Positions 30,932-36,509 of a stretch of 37,537 nucleotides of DNA are shown piece by piece. Numbering within the stretch: the first letter of the stretch is position 1; every line of letters begins with the position of its first letter. A program made the position numbers and the translations under genes. Source of the stretch: a virus; IMG/VR virus record IMGVR_UViG_3300025061_000148, positions 1-37,537 of that record. The stretch is one strand, 5' to 3'. Under the pieces are notes generated by a model, which saw nothing but the letters and a program-made list of their open reading frames with translations, made no database searches and was not told the origin of the DNA.

Positions 30932-31257
30932 ACACCGTCACCCAACTCCCCACCCCAGTGCTAACGCAAGCGCACCGCGATGCGATGGCGTACATCCAAA
31001 ATCTAGCCATCACAATCAGCCAGCAAGGGATCTATGCCGTATTTATCGATTACGACGGCAATGTCCAATGGCTGGATATCAGTTGGATACACCACGCGAA
31101 AATAAACAACAGCAATTATCAATCAGATGGCAGCCACCGCATCAAGCTACCGGGAAGAATGCCCGATCAGGGCCACCGCGCTTTAGCGGAACTACAAACG
31201 CTCGCCCGCGAGCTAGAAGCGCTCCTCATCCCACCCACTGGAGGAACCGCCGCATGA
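30928..31257 (+). CDS. Hypothetical early protein
   Basis: 109 aa, unknown family. A beta-rich centre (GIYAVFIDYDGNVQWLDISWI) lies between a helical N-terminus and a C-terminal amphipathic helix (GHRALAELQTLARELEALLIPP). Starts and stops overlap both neighbours by 4 nt. It precedes the antirepressor-domain gene and is presumably expressed with it from pL. Confidence 0.66.
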   Translation: MNTVTQLPTPVLTQAHRDAMAYIQNLAITISQQGIYAVFIDYDGNVQWLDISWIHHAKINNSNYQSDGSHRIKLPGRMPDQGHRALAELQTLARELEALLIPPTGGTAA

Positions 31258-31574
31258 ACGCCCCCCAACACCCACAGCACGCGCGCGTGCTTGGTAAGCG
31301 CTACACGCTGCAAGAAGCCGCTGCGCTGCTAGGCACTGGCCGCAACACGTTGTGCAAGCAGATGAGAGAGATCGGCATGCTGGATGCTTCCAACGTGGCC
31401 ACCCGCCCGCACACATCAACAGGCCGCTTGGTGGTTGAGCTAAAAGCCTATGAAAACCCAGGGCTAGGCACCGAACGGATCTACGGTAAAACACTGGTCA
31501 CAGAACGCGGCCTGCTCTACATCGCAAATCGCTTGAACATCCGCATCCAGCGTGAAGCCGCCAACGACAGCTGA
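31254..31574 (+). CDS. Antirepressor KilAC-domain protein
   Basis: 106 aa from the ATG at 31254, chosen for GGAGG upstream and ATGA overlap with the previous stop; an earlier in-frame start lies deep in the upstream gene. The sequence (YTLQEAAALLGTGRNTLCKQMREIGMLD...GRLVVELKAYENPGLGTERIYGKTLVTERGLLYIANRL) is the KilAC/ANT domain found at the C-terminus of phage antirepressors. The usual N-terminal KilA-N, Bro or pRha domain is absent, so this is a stand-alone DNA-binding version. It could modulate cI or another regulator. Confidence 0.85.
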   Translation: MNAPQHPQHARVLGKRYTLQEAAALLGTGRNTLCKQMREIGMLDASNVATRPHTSTGRLVVELKAYENPGLGTERIYGKTLVTERGLLYIANRLNIRIQREAANDS

Positions 31575-31594
31575 CCTATAACCCCTTTTCGCGA

Positions 31595-31632
31595 CGTTGC
31601 CGAAGCAACGCCGAAAACCAGGCCAAACGGCC
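31595..31632 (+). other. Two small hairpins in a gene gap
   Basis: CGTTGC-CGAA-GCAACG (31595-31610) and GGCC-AAAC-GGCC (31621-31632) sit between the KilAC gene and the next gene. They have no U-run. The downstream ACCACCACGAAAGAGGAAACCAATC before the ATG is similar to the leader segments before other left-operon genes. Confidence 0.5.
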
Positions 31633-31659
31633 ACACCACCACGAAAGAGGAAACCAATC

Positions 31660-32019
31660 ATGGCTAACGAACCTACCTCAACCGATATTAACGCCCTGCT
31701 AGACGACCTAGACGCCGGCATCTTCCGCGAAAAGCTGGCCCGCGCCCTCAGCGATGCCGCCGCAGGCTGCGTTCAACACGGCAAAGCTGCCGATGTCACT
31801 ATCAAGTTCAGCTTGAAACAGATCGCGGACAGCTCACAGGTCGATTGCGCCCACAAGCTCAGCTACGTGGTGCCCACCGCCAAGGGCAAGCGCTCTGAAG
31901 AGAACACCACCAAAACGCCGCTATACGTAGGCCGTGGCGGCAAGCTCACGTTATTCCCTGAGAACCAGGGCAAGTTCGACTTCCAGCCGGACGCCCAAAG
32001 TAATACTCAGCGCGCCTAA
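31660..32019 (+). CDS. Conserved-looking hypothetical phage protein
   Basis: 119 aa from the ATG at 31660, preceded by AGAGG; the open frame extends further upstream without a better start. The N-terminus is acidic and helical (TSTDINALLDDLDAGIFREKLARALSDAAAG). The middle is beta-rich and basic (VTIKFSLKQIADSSQVDCAHKLSYVVPTAKGKRSEENTTKTPLYVG). The end is LTLFPENQGKFDF. The texture suggests a nucleic-acid-related small phage protein, but I cannot name a family. It is part of the left operon, upstream of the DUF2303-like gene. Confidence 0.72.
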   Translation: MANEPTSTDINALLDDLDAGIFREKLARALSDAAAGCVQHGKAADVTIKFSLKQIADSSQVDCAHKLSYVVPTAKGKRSEENTTKTPLYVGRGGKLTLFPENQGKFDFQPDAQSNTQRA

Positions 32020-32027
32020 TCAGCGCT
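32009..32027 (+). repeat. Gap hairpin repeat, copy 1
   Basis: AGCGC...GCGCT surrounds the stop codon of the upstream gene. The 16 bases 32012-32027 (GCGCCTAATCAGCGCT) recur with one mismatch at 32307-32322 after the next gene. Confidence 0.7.
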
Positions 32028-32058
32028 CTGGCACCAACCATCAACAGGTAAAAAAACC

Positions 32059-32301
32059 ATGGATAACCAACACCGCAAGATCAAAGGCTATCGCGAACTG
32101 AGCCAGGAAGAGATAGACCTCATGAACGAAGTTAAAACCAAGGCTGAAGAAGTCGGGCAGCTTATTGGCAAGCTTGAAAGCTTGAACGCTGATACTGGAG
32201 GCCATGCAATTGACATGCGCTGGGTAAACATCGCCCGCACCAACCTGCAGCAAGGCTTTATGGCATTAACGCGCTCAGTCGCTAAGCCAGACTTTTTTTA
32301 G
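32059..32301 (+). CDS. Small helical hypothetical protein
   Basis: 80 aa with an acidic/basic helical pattern (ELSQEEIDLMNEVKTKAEEVGQLIGKLESLNADTGGHAIDMRWVNIARTNLQQGFMALTRSVAKPDFF). It resembles the small Acb2/Thoeris-anti-defence-type phage proteins in general plan ('YRELSQEEIDLMNEVKxxxEE...' and 'R.L..A.T.LQ.G.M.L.RAVA.P'). That similarity is from memory and would need a profile search. The segment 'RWVNIARTNLQQGFMALTRSVAKPD' is the most distinctive. A weak ribosome site (AGG) lies before the ATG. Confidence 0.75.
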   Translation: MDNQHRKIKGYRELSQEEIDLMNEVKTKAEEVGQLIGKLESLNADTGGHAIDMRWVNIARTNLQQGFMALTRSVAKPDFF

Positions 32302-32305
32302 TAAC

Positions 32306-32322
32306 AGCGCCTAACCAGCGCT
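32306..32322 (+). repeat. Gap hairpin repeat, copy 2
   Basis: AGCGC-CTAACCA-GCGCT, 5 bp after the upstream stop. It differs from the copy at 32009-32027 by one loop base and a 2-bp shorter left side. Confidence 0.7.
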
Positions 32323-32334
32323 AACACCCACCAA

Positions 32335-32350
32335 CGCAAACCAATGCAAT
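32335..32350 (+). repeat. Leader repeat CGCAAACCAATGCAAT, copy 2
   Basis: Identical over 16 nt to the minus-strand copy at 28630-28645. It lies just upstream of the AAGGA ribosome site of the DUF2303-like gene. Confidence 0.75.
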
Positions 32351-32361
32351 AAGGAATGACT

Positions 32362-33162
32362 ATGGACCACCAAGCTATCGAAAAGATTGAAGCCCTTGTT
32401 CACGCGGCCACCATCGGCAACCCGGGCACGTTTGAGCCCACCATGCTGGTACCGGAAGGCTACAAGCTGCAGTCGCTCGAAGCGTATATGGATAACCCCA
32501 CACGCTTCCGTGGCAGCTTTACCACCAGCTCCATTGAAGACTATGGCAACTACGTCAATGCAGAAGATGAAGCCCGCGTATTCGTTGACATCGACGCCAT
32601 GCGCGCCAAGGCCTTTTTTGATCTAGGCAACCCAGCAACACCAGGCCACGGCGACCACACCGCCAGCCTACGTTTAGAGAAAACCGGCGCATATGAAGCC
32701 TGCCTGCAAGCAAACGGCTCAAGCTTCGCTCAAAAAGAGCTAGCCCACTGGATCGAAGACTGGCACCACTGCATCACCGGGATCGACAGCAACGGTGAAG
32801 ATCTCAGCGCTAAGCAGCTCGCCAACGCCGTGCGCAAAATCGAGATCAAAGCCACGCAAGAACGCAGCCATGAAGAAGGCGACTGGAACACCAAGCGCTC
32901 AGGCATGGACGCACTAGACGCCACCGCTGGAACCGCCACGCCGGACATCATCCGCTTCCACTGCCTGCCTTATGAAGGGTTGACCTACCGCACGTTTGAG
33001 ATGCGCGTTTCTATCCTGACCGACGACATCAAGCCCAAGCTGAAGCTGCGAATAATCGGGCTGGAAACCGCGCAAGAGGAAATGGCGAAAGAGTTCAAGG
33101 AAGTGCTGCAGAACGAACTGGAAGAAAGCACCACCTTATTACTGGGCTCATTCAGCAAGTAA
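32362..33162 (+). CDS. DUF2303/YfdQ-like protein
   Basis: 266 aa from the ATG at 32362, because AAGGA lies 6 nt before it and abuts the alternative ATG at 32356. The pattern (FEPTMLVPEGYKLQSLEAYMDNPTRFRGSFTTSSIEDYGNYVNAED...FVDIDAMRAKAFFDLGNPATPGHGDHTASLRLEKTGAYEA) is that of the DUF2303 (YfdQ) family, widespread in early regions of lambdoid prophages, usually beside small helper genes and recombination or exonuclease genes. Its biochemical function is not known to me. It is the largest gene of the left operon apart from the integrase. Confidence 0.87.
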   Translation: MDHQAIEKIEALVHAATIGNPGTFEPTMLVPEGYKLQSLEAYMDNPTRFRGSFTTSSIEDYGNYVNAEDEARVFVDIDAMRAKAFFDLGNPATPGHGDHTASLRLEKTGAYEACLQANGSSFAQKELAHWIEDWHHCITGIDSNGEDLSAKQLANAVRKIEIKATQERSHEEGDWNTKRSGMDALDATAGTATPDIIRFHCLPYEGLTYRTFEMRVSILTDDIKPKLKLRIIGLETAQEEMAKEFKEVLQNELEESTTLLLGSFSK

Positions 33163-33185
33163 GGCGACTCACCAACCGCACGACC

Positions 33186-33217
33186 ACCCCGCCGCCACCC
33201 ACCACGGGCGGCGGGGT
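33186..33217 (+). other. GC-rich hairpin D with CCCACCAC loop
   Basis: ACCCCGCCGC (33186-33195) pairs perfectly with GCGGCGGGGT (33208-33217) around a 12-nt loop, CACCCACCACGG. The loop core is the one seen in hairpins A, B and C, but the loop is shorter. It lies in the gap after the DUF2303-like gene. There is no U-run. Confidence 0.7.
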
Positions 33218-33231
33218 CCCACCAACGGAGA

Positions 33232-33245
33232 GCAAACCAATGCAA
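33232..33245 (+). repeat. Leader repeat GCAAACCAATGCAA, copy 3
   Basis: The 14-nt core shared with copies 1 and 2. Here it overlaps the start codon of the next gene (ATG at 33240) and follows hairpin D by 14 nt. Confidence 0.72.
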
Positions 33246-33485
33246 ACTGCACAGCCCACAAACCAGACGTACCTTCAGTATCCACAATTCCGCTTCATCG
33301 AGTTCAACAAGCGCCGTCAAATGCGCGGCGCCGAGTGCGCCCGTATCGAGATCATCTACGCAGAGGGCGATATGGATTGCATCTGGATGAGCGCGGGTGA
33401 CCTGCAAAACAACATTCGCACGTGGGGCCCACACGCAGCACTGACCGAAGCCCTCAAGGCCTACGGGCAAGGGGGCCGGGGATGA
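33240..33485 (+). CDS. Small hypothetical protein ending ALKAYGQGGRG
   Basis: 81 aa, unknown family. It has a mixed alpha/beta pattern (YPQFRFIEFNKRRQMRGAECARIEIIYAEGDMDCIWMSAGDLQNNIRTWGPHAALTEALKAYGQGGRG), with GGAGAG upstream of the ATG. The last 10 codons plus stop/start junction are nearly identical to those of a 23-codon gene at 34233-34304. The stop overlaps the next start (ATGA), and the G-rich tail provides the ribosome site for that gene. Confidence 0.7.
   Translation: MQTAQPTNQTYLQYPQFRFIEFNKRRQMRGAECARIEIIYAEGDMDCIWMSAGDLQNNIRTWGPHAALTEALKAYGQGGRG
33459..33485 (+). repeat. 27-bp stop/start junction repeat, copy 1
   Basis: Identical over 27 bp to 34278-34304. It encodes AYGQGGRG-stop and includes a G-rich ribosome-site-like run (AAGGGGG) before the ATGA junction. 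Confidence 0.95.
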
Positions 33486-33703
33486 AAGCCCTTATCAAAG
33501 CGGCCCGCATCCAGCAGCTCAAGAAGCGCGCCCGCCGCCTGTACATCGCCTATGTAGAAGCCCACGACCACCTTGGTTGCGGCCACCACCTGGCGGACCA
33601 TCTCACCGGCGGCCGCCGCAAGCGGCTCGCCAAAGCATTCAACGCCACCGTGGACCGGCTAGAAGCCCTTGGCGCTAACCCACCTAAGGAGCGTCTGCTA
33701 TGA
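33482..33703 (+). CDS. Small basic hypothetical protein
   Basis: 73 aa from the ATG at 33482, coupled to the previous stop by ATGA. Very basic and helical (MKALIKAARIQQLKKRARRLYIAYVEAHDHLGCGHHLADHLTGGRRKRLAKAFNATVDRLEAL). The GCGHH segment with flanking histidines could bind metal, but this is only suggestive. It overlaps the following exonuclease gene by 4 nt and may be a helper protein or nucleic-acid binder. Confidence 0.7.
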   Translation: MKALIKAARIQQLKKRARRLYIAYVEAHDHLGCGHHLADHLTGGRRKRLAKAFNATVDRLEALGANPPKERLL

Positions 33704-34236
33704 CTCAAATTATCGATATCAGCATCGACTTAGAAACGCTTGGCAAATCCACGAGTGCCATCATTTTGGCGATTGGCATCGCTGACAGTAACGGCATTGG
33801 TTTTACTGTGATGCCAAGCGTCGCTGAGCAGCTCCAGGAAGGCCGAACTTTAGATGACGATACGCTCCTGTGGTGGCTAGTCCAGAGCGACGCAGCACGC
33901 AACGCTTTGAAAGGGCCTCGCGTAAGTCTTAAATCAGCTCGCATGACTATCACTGATTTCTTTAGCGAAGCCATAGAGCACTACGATGAATATAGAGTTT
34001 GGGGCAATTCTCCCAGCTTCGATTGTGAGATTCTAGGCAGCTTTCTTGGCTGCAAGCCATGGCCTTTTTACCTTGAGCGGGATGTACGTACTGCCCGTGA
34101 AATACTGGAAAGTCGCACCAAGCCGACTACACCGCATTCTGCGCTTAGCGACGCCCAAGCGCAGCTTGAAGATGTGTTGCGTTATCGCCAAAAAAGGAAG
34201 GCGCCCTGGGCAATAGAGCCAGAGGTGGGCAAATGA
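33700..34236 (+). CDS. DEDD-type 3'-5' exonuclease
   Basis: 178 aa, the length of phage Rv2179c-like/DUF5051 exoribonuclease-type proteins. The DEDD residues are visible: DLE in ISIDLETLGK (residues ~8-12), the central Asp in WGNSPSFDCEILGSFL (~109), and HSALSDAQAQLEDV (HxAxxD, ~146-151). It should remove nucleotides from 3' ends of RNA or DNA. WW in 'DDDTLLWWLVQS' is characteristic of the family. Coupled by 4-nt overlaps on both sides; a role in DNA recombination or nucleotide supply is inferred from its left-operon place. Confidence 0.87.
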   Translation: MTQIIDISIDLETLGKSTSAIILAIGIADSNGIGFTVMPSVAEQLQEGRTLDDDTLLWWLVQSDAARNALKGPRVSLKSARMTITDFFSEAIEHYDEYRVWGNSPSFDCEILGSFLGCKPWPFYLERDVRTAREILESRTKPTTPHSALSDAQAQLEDVLRYRQKRKAPWAIEPEVGK

Positions 34237-34304
34237 ATCAACAGCATTCACATTGGCGCGCTCAATATGCTCTAAAAGCCTACGGGCAAGGGGGCCGGGG
34301 ATGA
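34233..34304 (+). CDS. 23-aa coupling peptide
   Basis: ATG at 34233 overlaps the exonuclease stop (ATGA) and the TGA at 34302 overlaps the next start (ATGA). The product is MNQQHSHWRAQYALKAYGQG plus GRG. Its last 11 residues (ALKAYGQGGRG) equal the C-terminus of the 81-aa protein at 33240-33485. It is probably a translated linker that carries ribosomes, and a G-rich ribosome site, from one gene to the next, created by duplication of a gene junction. Whether the peptide has a function is unknown. Confidence 0.6.
   Translation: MNQQHSHWRAQYALKAYGQGGRG
34278..34304 (+). repeat. 27-bp stop/start junction repeat, copy 2
   Basis: Identical over 27 bp to 33459-33485, about 820 bp away in the same orientation and the same reading frame relative to the junction. 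Confidence 0.95.
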
Positions 34305-34882
34305 GCTACGAAGCATGGCGTATTTCATTTCAAAACTCTGAGCAAGCCGCGAAAGCGGCCTTTGAAGATGCGCAACGGTACGAACGGCTGTTCGTCATGG
34401 CGATCGGCAGCGTCGTCGAGCTTGCCGAAGCGGCTGGCGTTCGCAAGGAAGACCAACTGATGGGCGGTACCGCCCAGGCACTGGACGCGATCGAGAAGCT
34501 TAAAGCGCGGCGGGACAAGTGGAAAGCTCGAGCGCTAGAGGCTGAACAGTGGAACCGGGAGATGGTCGCAAAGGCTGCCAGTAACCACCTGGAAGGCTAT
34601 CGAGAACTTGGCCGTAGAGCCGCCACCGCTGAAGCGGCCCGCGATGAATTAGCCAACCACGTAACCAGCTTGCGGGAAGACGTTGCCAATCTGCTCAGGC
34701 TCGTCGCAAAGATCCGCGCTGCCGCAGGCGACCCCCACGGCAAGCTGATGCAGCCAGAACTGATTAAACACATTGCCACGCTCAACGCCCACCATATTGC
34801 TGCCCCCAGCAATATGGTCAGCGGCCCCAGCTCCACCGCCTGTGATGATCAATACCAGGCGCAACCGGAGGCAGACCAATGA
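34301..34882 (+). CDS. Coiled-coil hypothetical protein
   Basis: 193 aa from the ATG at 34301 (ATGA junction, AAGGGGG upstream); a longer in-frame start would begin inside the repeat and is not supported. Most of the protein is alpha-helical, with a long Ala/Glu/Arg-rich coiled coil at about 55-145 (IEKLKARRDKWKARALEAEQWNREMV...LGRRAATAEAARDELANHVTSLREDVANLL). The end is polar and disordered. This looks like the Ead/Ea22-like class of phage helper proteins. The function is unknown. Confidence 0.72.
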   Translation: MSYEAWRISFQNSEQAAKAAFEDAQRYERLFVMAIGSVVELAEAAGVRKEDQLMGGTAQALDAIEKLKARRDKWKARALEAEQWNREMVAKAASNHLEGYRELGRRAATAEAARDELANHVTSLREDVANLLRLVAKIRAAAGDPHGKLMQPELIKHIATLNAHHIAAPSNMVSGPSSTACDDQYQAQPEADQ

Positions 34883-35085
34883 ATGCCGTGCTTATAGCTG
34901 CGATCGGCATCATCGGCGGTGCCTATCTTACGTCACTGATTGTAGATGAGCGCAGCCCGATACTACCCGACCGACTTGTCACTGCAGGCATTGGGGCTTT
35001 TATAGGCCTGATCAGCGTTGCCGTCATTGCTGGCGGCTGGCACCTTGCGGCCCTGGTGTTCGCCATGATGGAGGGCGCCCAATGA
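34879..35085 (+). CDS. Small two-TM membrane protein
   Basis: 68 aa with two predicted membrane helices (about residues 3-21, AVLIAAIGIIGGAYLTSLI, and 34-62, LVTAGIGAFIGLISVAVIAGGWHLAALVF) joined by a short charged loop. ATGA overlaps join it to both neighbours. Small membrane proteins of this kind occur in early regions of many temperate phages, sometimes as superinfection-exclusion factors; here the function is not determined. Confidence 0.72.
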   Translation: MNAVLIAAIGIIGGAYLTSLIVDERSPILPDRLVTAGIGAFIGLISVAVIAGGWHLAALVFAMMEGAQ

Positions 35086-35486
35086 AATTCTCAATGAACG
35101 GCTTCCGCCGCCAACTTAGCGGCGATATTCAAGAGCTTCGCTTCCAGGTCAACAACGTCATTAACGATGAGTGGTATAGCAAAGAAGAGCTAGCCGAAGC
35201 TTTGAACGCTGTTATCCAGCATAGCAATGTATTGAACTGCATATATTCATCCACTGATCCCGACTTCACAGACATGAGCGATCTGGAAGTTGAGCACCTT
35301 GAGCGGGATGAAGAGCACCAGGAGGAAGAAGCGACCCGAGAATCAGCACTCTGCTCAGAATGCGATGGAGATGGTGCTGTTTTTGGTGTTGAGTGCTGTA
35401 TCTGCGATGGCAAAGGAAGATTAACTGCTGAAGAAGCAACACAGTTCTACAACGAGCGTAGCCAAGTCGAAGGGGATGCCCTATGA
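35082..35486 (+). CDS. Protein with DnaJ-like zinc motif
   Basis: 134 aa. The N-terminal half is helical and acidic (RQLSGDIQELRFQVNNVINDEWYSKEELAEALNAVIQHSNVLNCI). A Glu-rich linker (HLERDEEHQEEEAT) precedes CSECDGDGAVFGVECCICDGKG, i.e. two CxxCxGxG-type knuckles as in the zinc centre of DnaJ. It has no J domain, so it is not a chaperone homologue. Zinc-dependent protein or RNA binding is possible. Coupled to both neighbours by 4-nt overlaps. Confidence 0.72.
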   Translation: MKFSMNGFRRQLSGDIQELRFQVNNVINDEWYSKEELAEALNAVIQHSNVLNCIYSSTDPDFTDMSDLEVEHLERDEEHQEEEATRESALCSECDGDGAVFGVECCICDGKGRLTAEEATQFYNERSQVEGDAL

Positions 35487-36229
35487 AAGAACACGGCCTA
35501 CTATTTAACACCGCGATGGTGCAAGCCTTCCTCGAAGACCGCAAAAATCAAACTCGCCGCGTGGTCGATGCTCATAACTCCCTAGTAGATGGCAACGGCA
35601 TCAGCAAAAAGCGCTGGAATGAATCTGGCTTCGACCTCGCCAACGCGATGATCGACAACGGCCCATCGCCAGCAGGCAACCCAGGCCCTTACCTCAAAGC
35701 CACTTGCGCGGAAGGCACTACCCACCGGATTTATTCACGCGTGCAACCAGGTGATCGAATTTGGGTGAAGGAAACCACCATCAACGTTGAAGATCATGGT
35801 TATATTGGCCCGGTATACGTCGCCTCAGAAAACGGGCAAGCCATATTAGATAGTGGCTTACGCCCCGCCCCTGACGATTTTGCCGATGTAGATCCGCACG
35901 ATATTAAGCTGCGTTCCAGCATGTTCATGCCTAAAGCCATGGCACGACTGGTGTTTGATGTGGTGAGCATTCGTCTTGAGCGGTTGCAGGATATTAGCAA
36001 CGAGGATGCTGTAGCAGAGGGAATCGGCACCCCATTAGATATGCGGTATGCGTCCTTAGATGCGTTCAAGTCACTTTGGGAATCCATTAACGGCTCCAAT
36101 TCATGGGAAGCAAACCCACCGGTGTGGATTTACGATCTACAGCCCGTTGGCATTAACCCCGCAACGATGCCAAGCCAAAGCATACTCGCTGAATGCACAC
36201 TATCAGGAGGCAGCCATGCTACCGATTGA
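35483..36229 (+). CDS. ASCH-like phage protein
   Basis: 248 aa. Typical segments are 'F(L)EDRKNQTRRVV', 'GDRIWVKETT', 'LRSSMFMPKAMARLVFDVVSIRLERLQDISNEDAVAEGI' and 'FKSLWESINGSNSWEANPPVWIYDLQPV', the signature of a large family of phage proteins related to the ASCH/PUA fold, which is expected to bind RNA. In some genomes it is called a morphogenetic protein without proof. The stop falls inside the excisionase start region (14-nt overlap). Role in the phage unknown. Confidence 0.82.
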   Translation: MKEHGLLFNTAMVQAFLEDRKNQTRRVVDAHNSLVDGNGISKKRWNESGFDLANAMIDNGPSPAGNPGPYLKATCAEGTTHRIYSRVQPGDRIWVKETTINVEDHGYIGPVYVASENGQAILDSGLRPAPDDFADVDPHDIKLRSSMFMPKAMARLVFDVVSIRLERLQDISNEDAVAEGIGTPLDMRYASLDAFKSLWESINGSNSWEANPPVWIYDLQPVGINPATMPSQSILAECTLSGGSHATD

Positions 36230-36509
36230 TCACGTCACGATAGAGCGCTTTGCCGAGCTCACCGGCTACAGCGAGTTTGCCATTAGATCAAAGATCAAGC
36301 GTGGTGATTGGCGACTAGGTGATCAGTTCTTTAAAGCGCCGGACGGTCGGATATTAATGTCATTAGAAGGGTATGCACGATGGGTAACAAAGGGAGCAGT
36401 TACGAAGGGGTCCGGATCGCTTCGACCAGCAGTATCGAAATCGACTTCTACTACCAGGGCACCCGCTGCCGCGAACGGCTCAAGCTCCAGCCCAGCCCCG
36501 CTAACCTGA
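36216..36509 (+). CDS. Excisionase (Xis-like)
   Basis: 97 aa from the ATG at 36216, preceded by a full AGGAGG 5 nt upstream. The N-terminal ~60 residues (VTIERFAELTGYSEFAIRSKIKRGDWRLGDQFFKAPDGRILMSLEGYARWV) are a winged-helix excisionase of the type paired with DUF3596-containing integrases. It directs the integrase toward excision. The C-terminus is a Ser/Thr/Ala-rich tail, encoded where the gene overlaps the integrase by 130 nt. Such overlap fixes the ratio of the two proteins. Confidence 0.85.
   Translation: MLPIDHVTIERFAELTGYSEFAIRSKIKRGDWRLGDQFFKAPDGRILMSLEGYARWVTKGAVTKGSGSLRPAVSKSTSTTRAPAAANGSSSSPAPLT

Noticed and set aside
31068-31253. N-terminal extension of the KilAC gene
   Set aside because: The extension overlaps the previous gene in another frame and lacks a start signal, while the ATG at 31254 has GGAGG and an ATGA junction.
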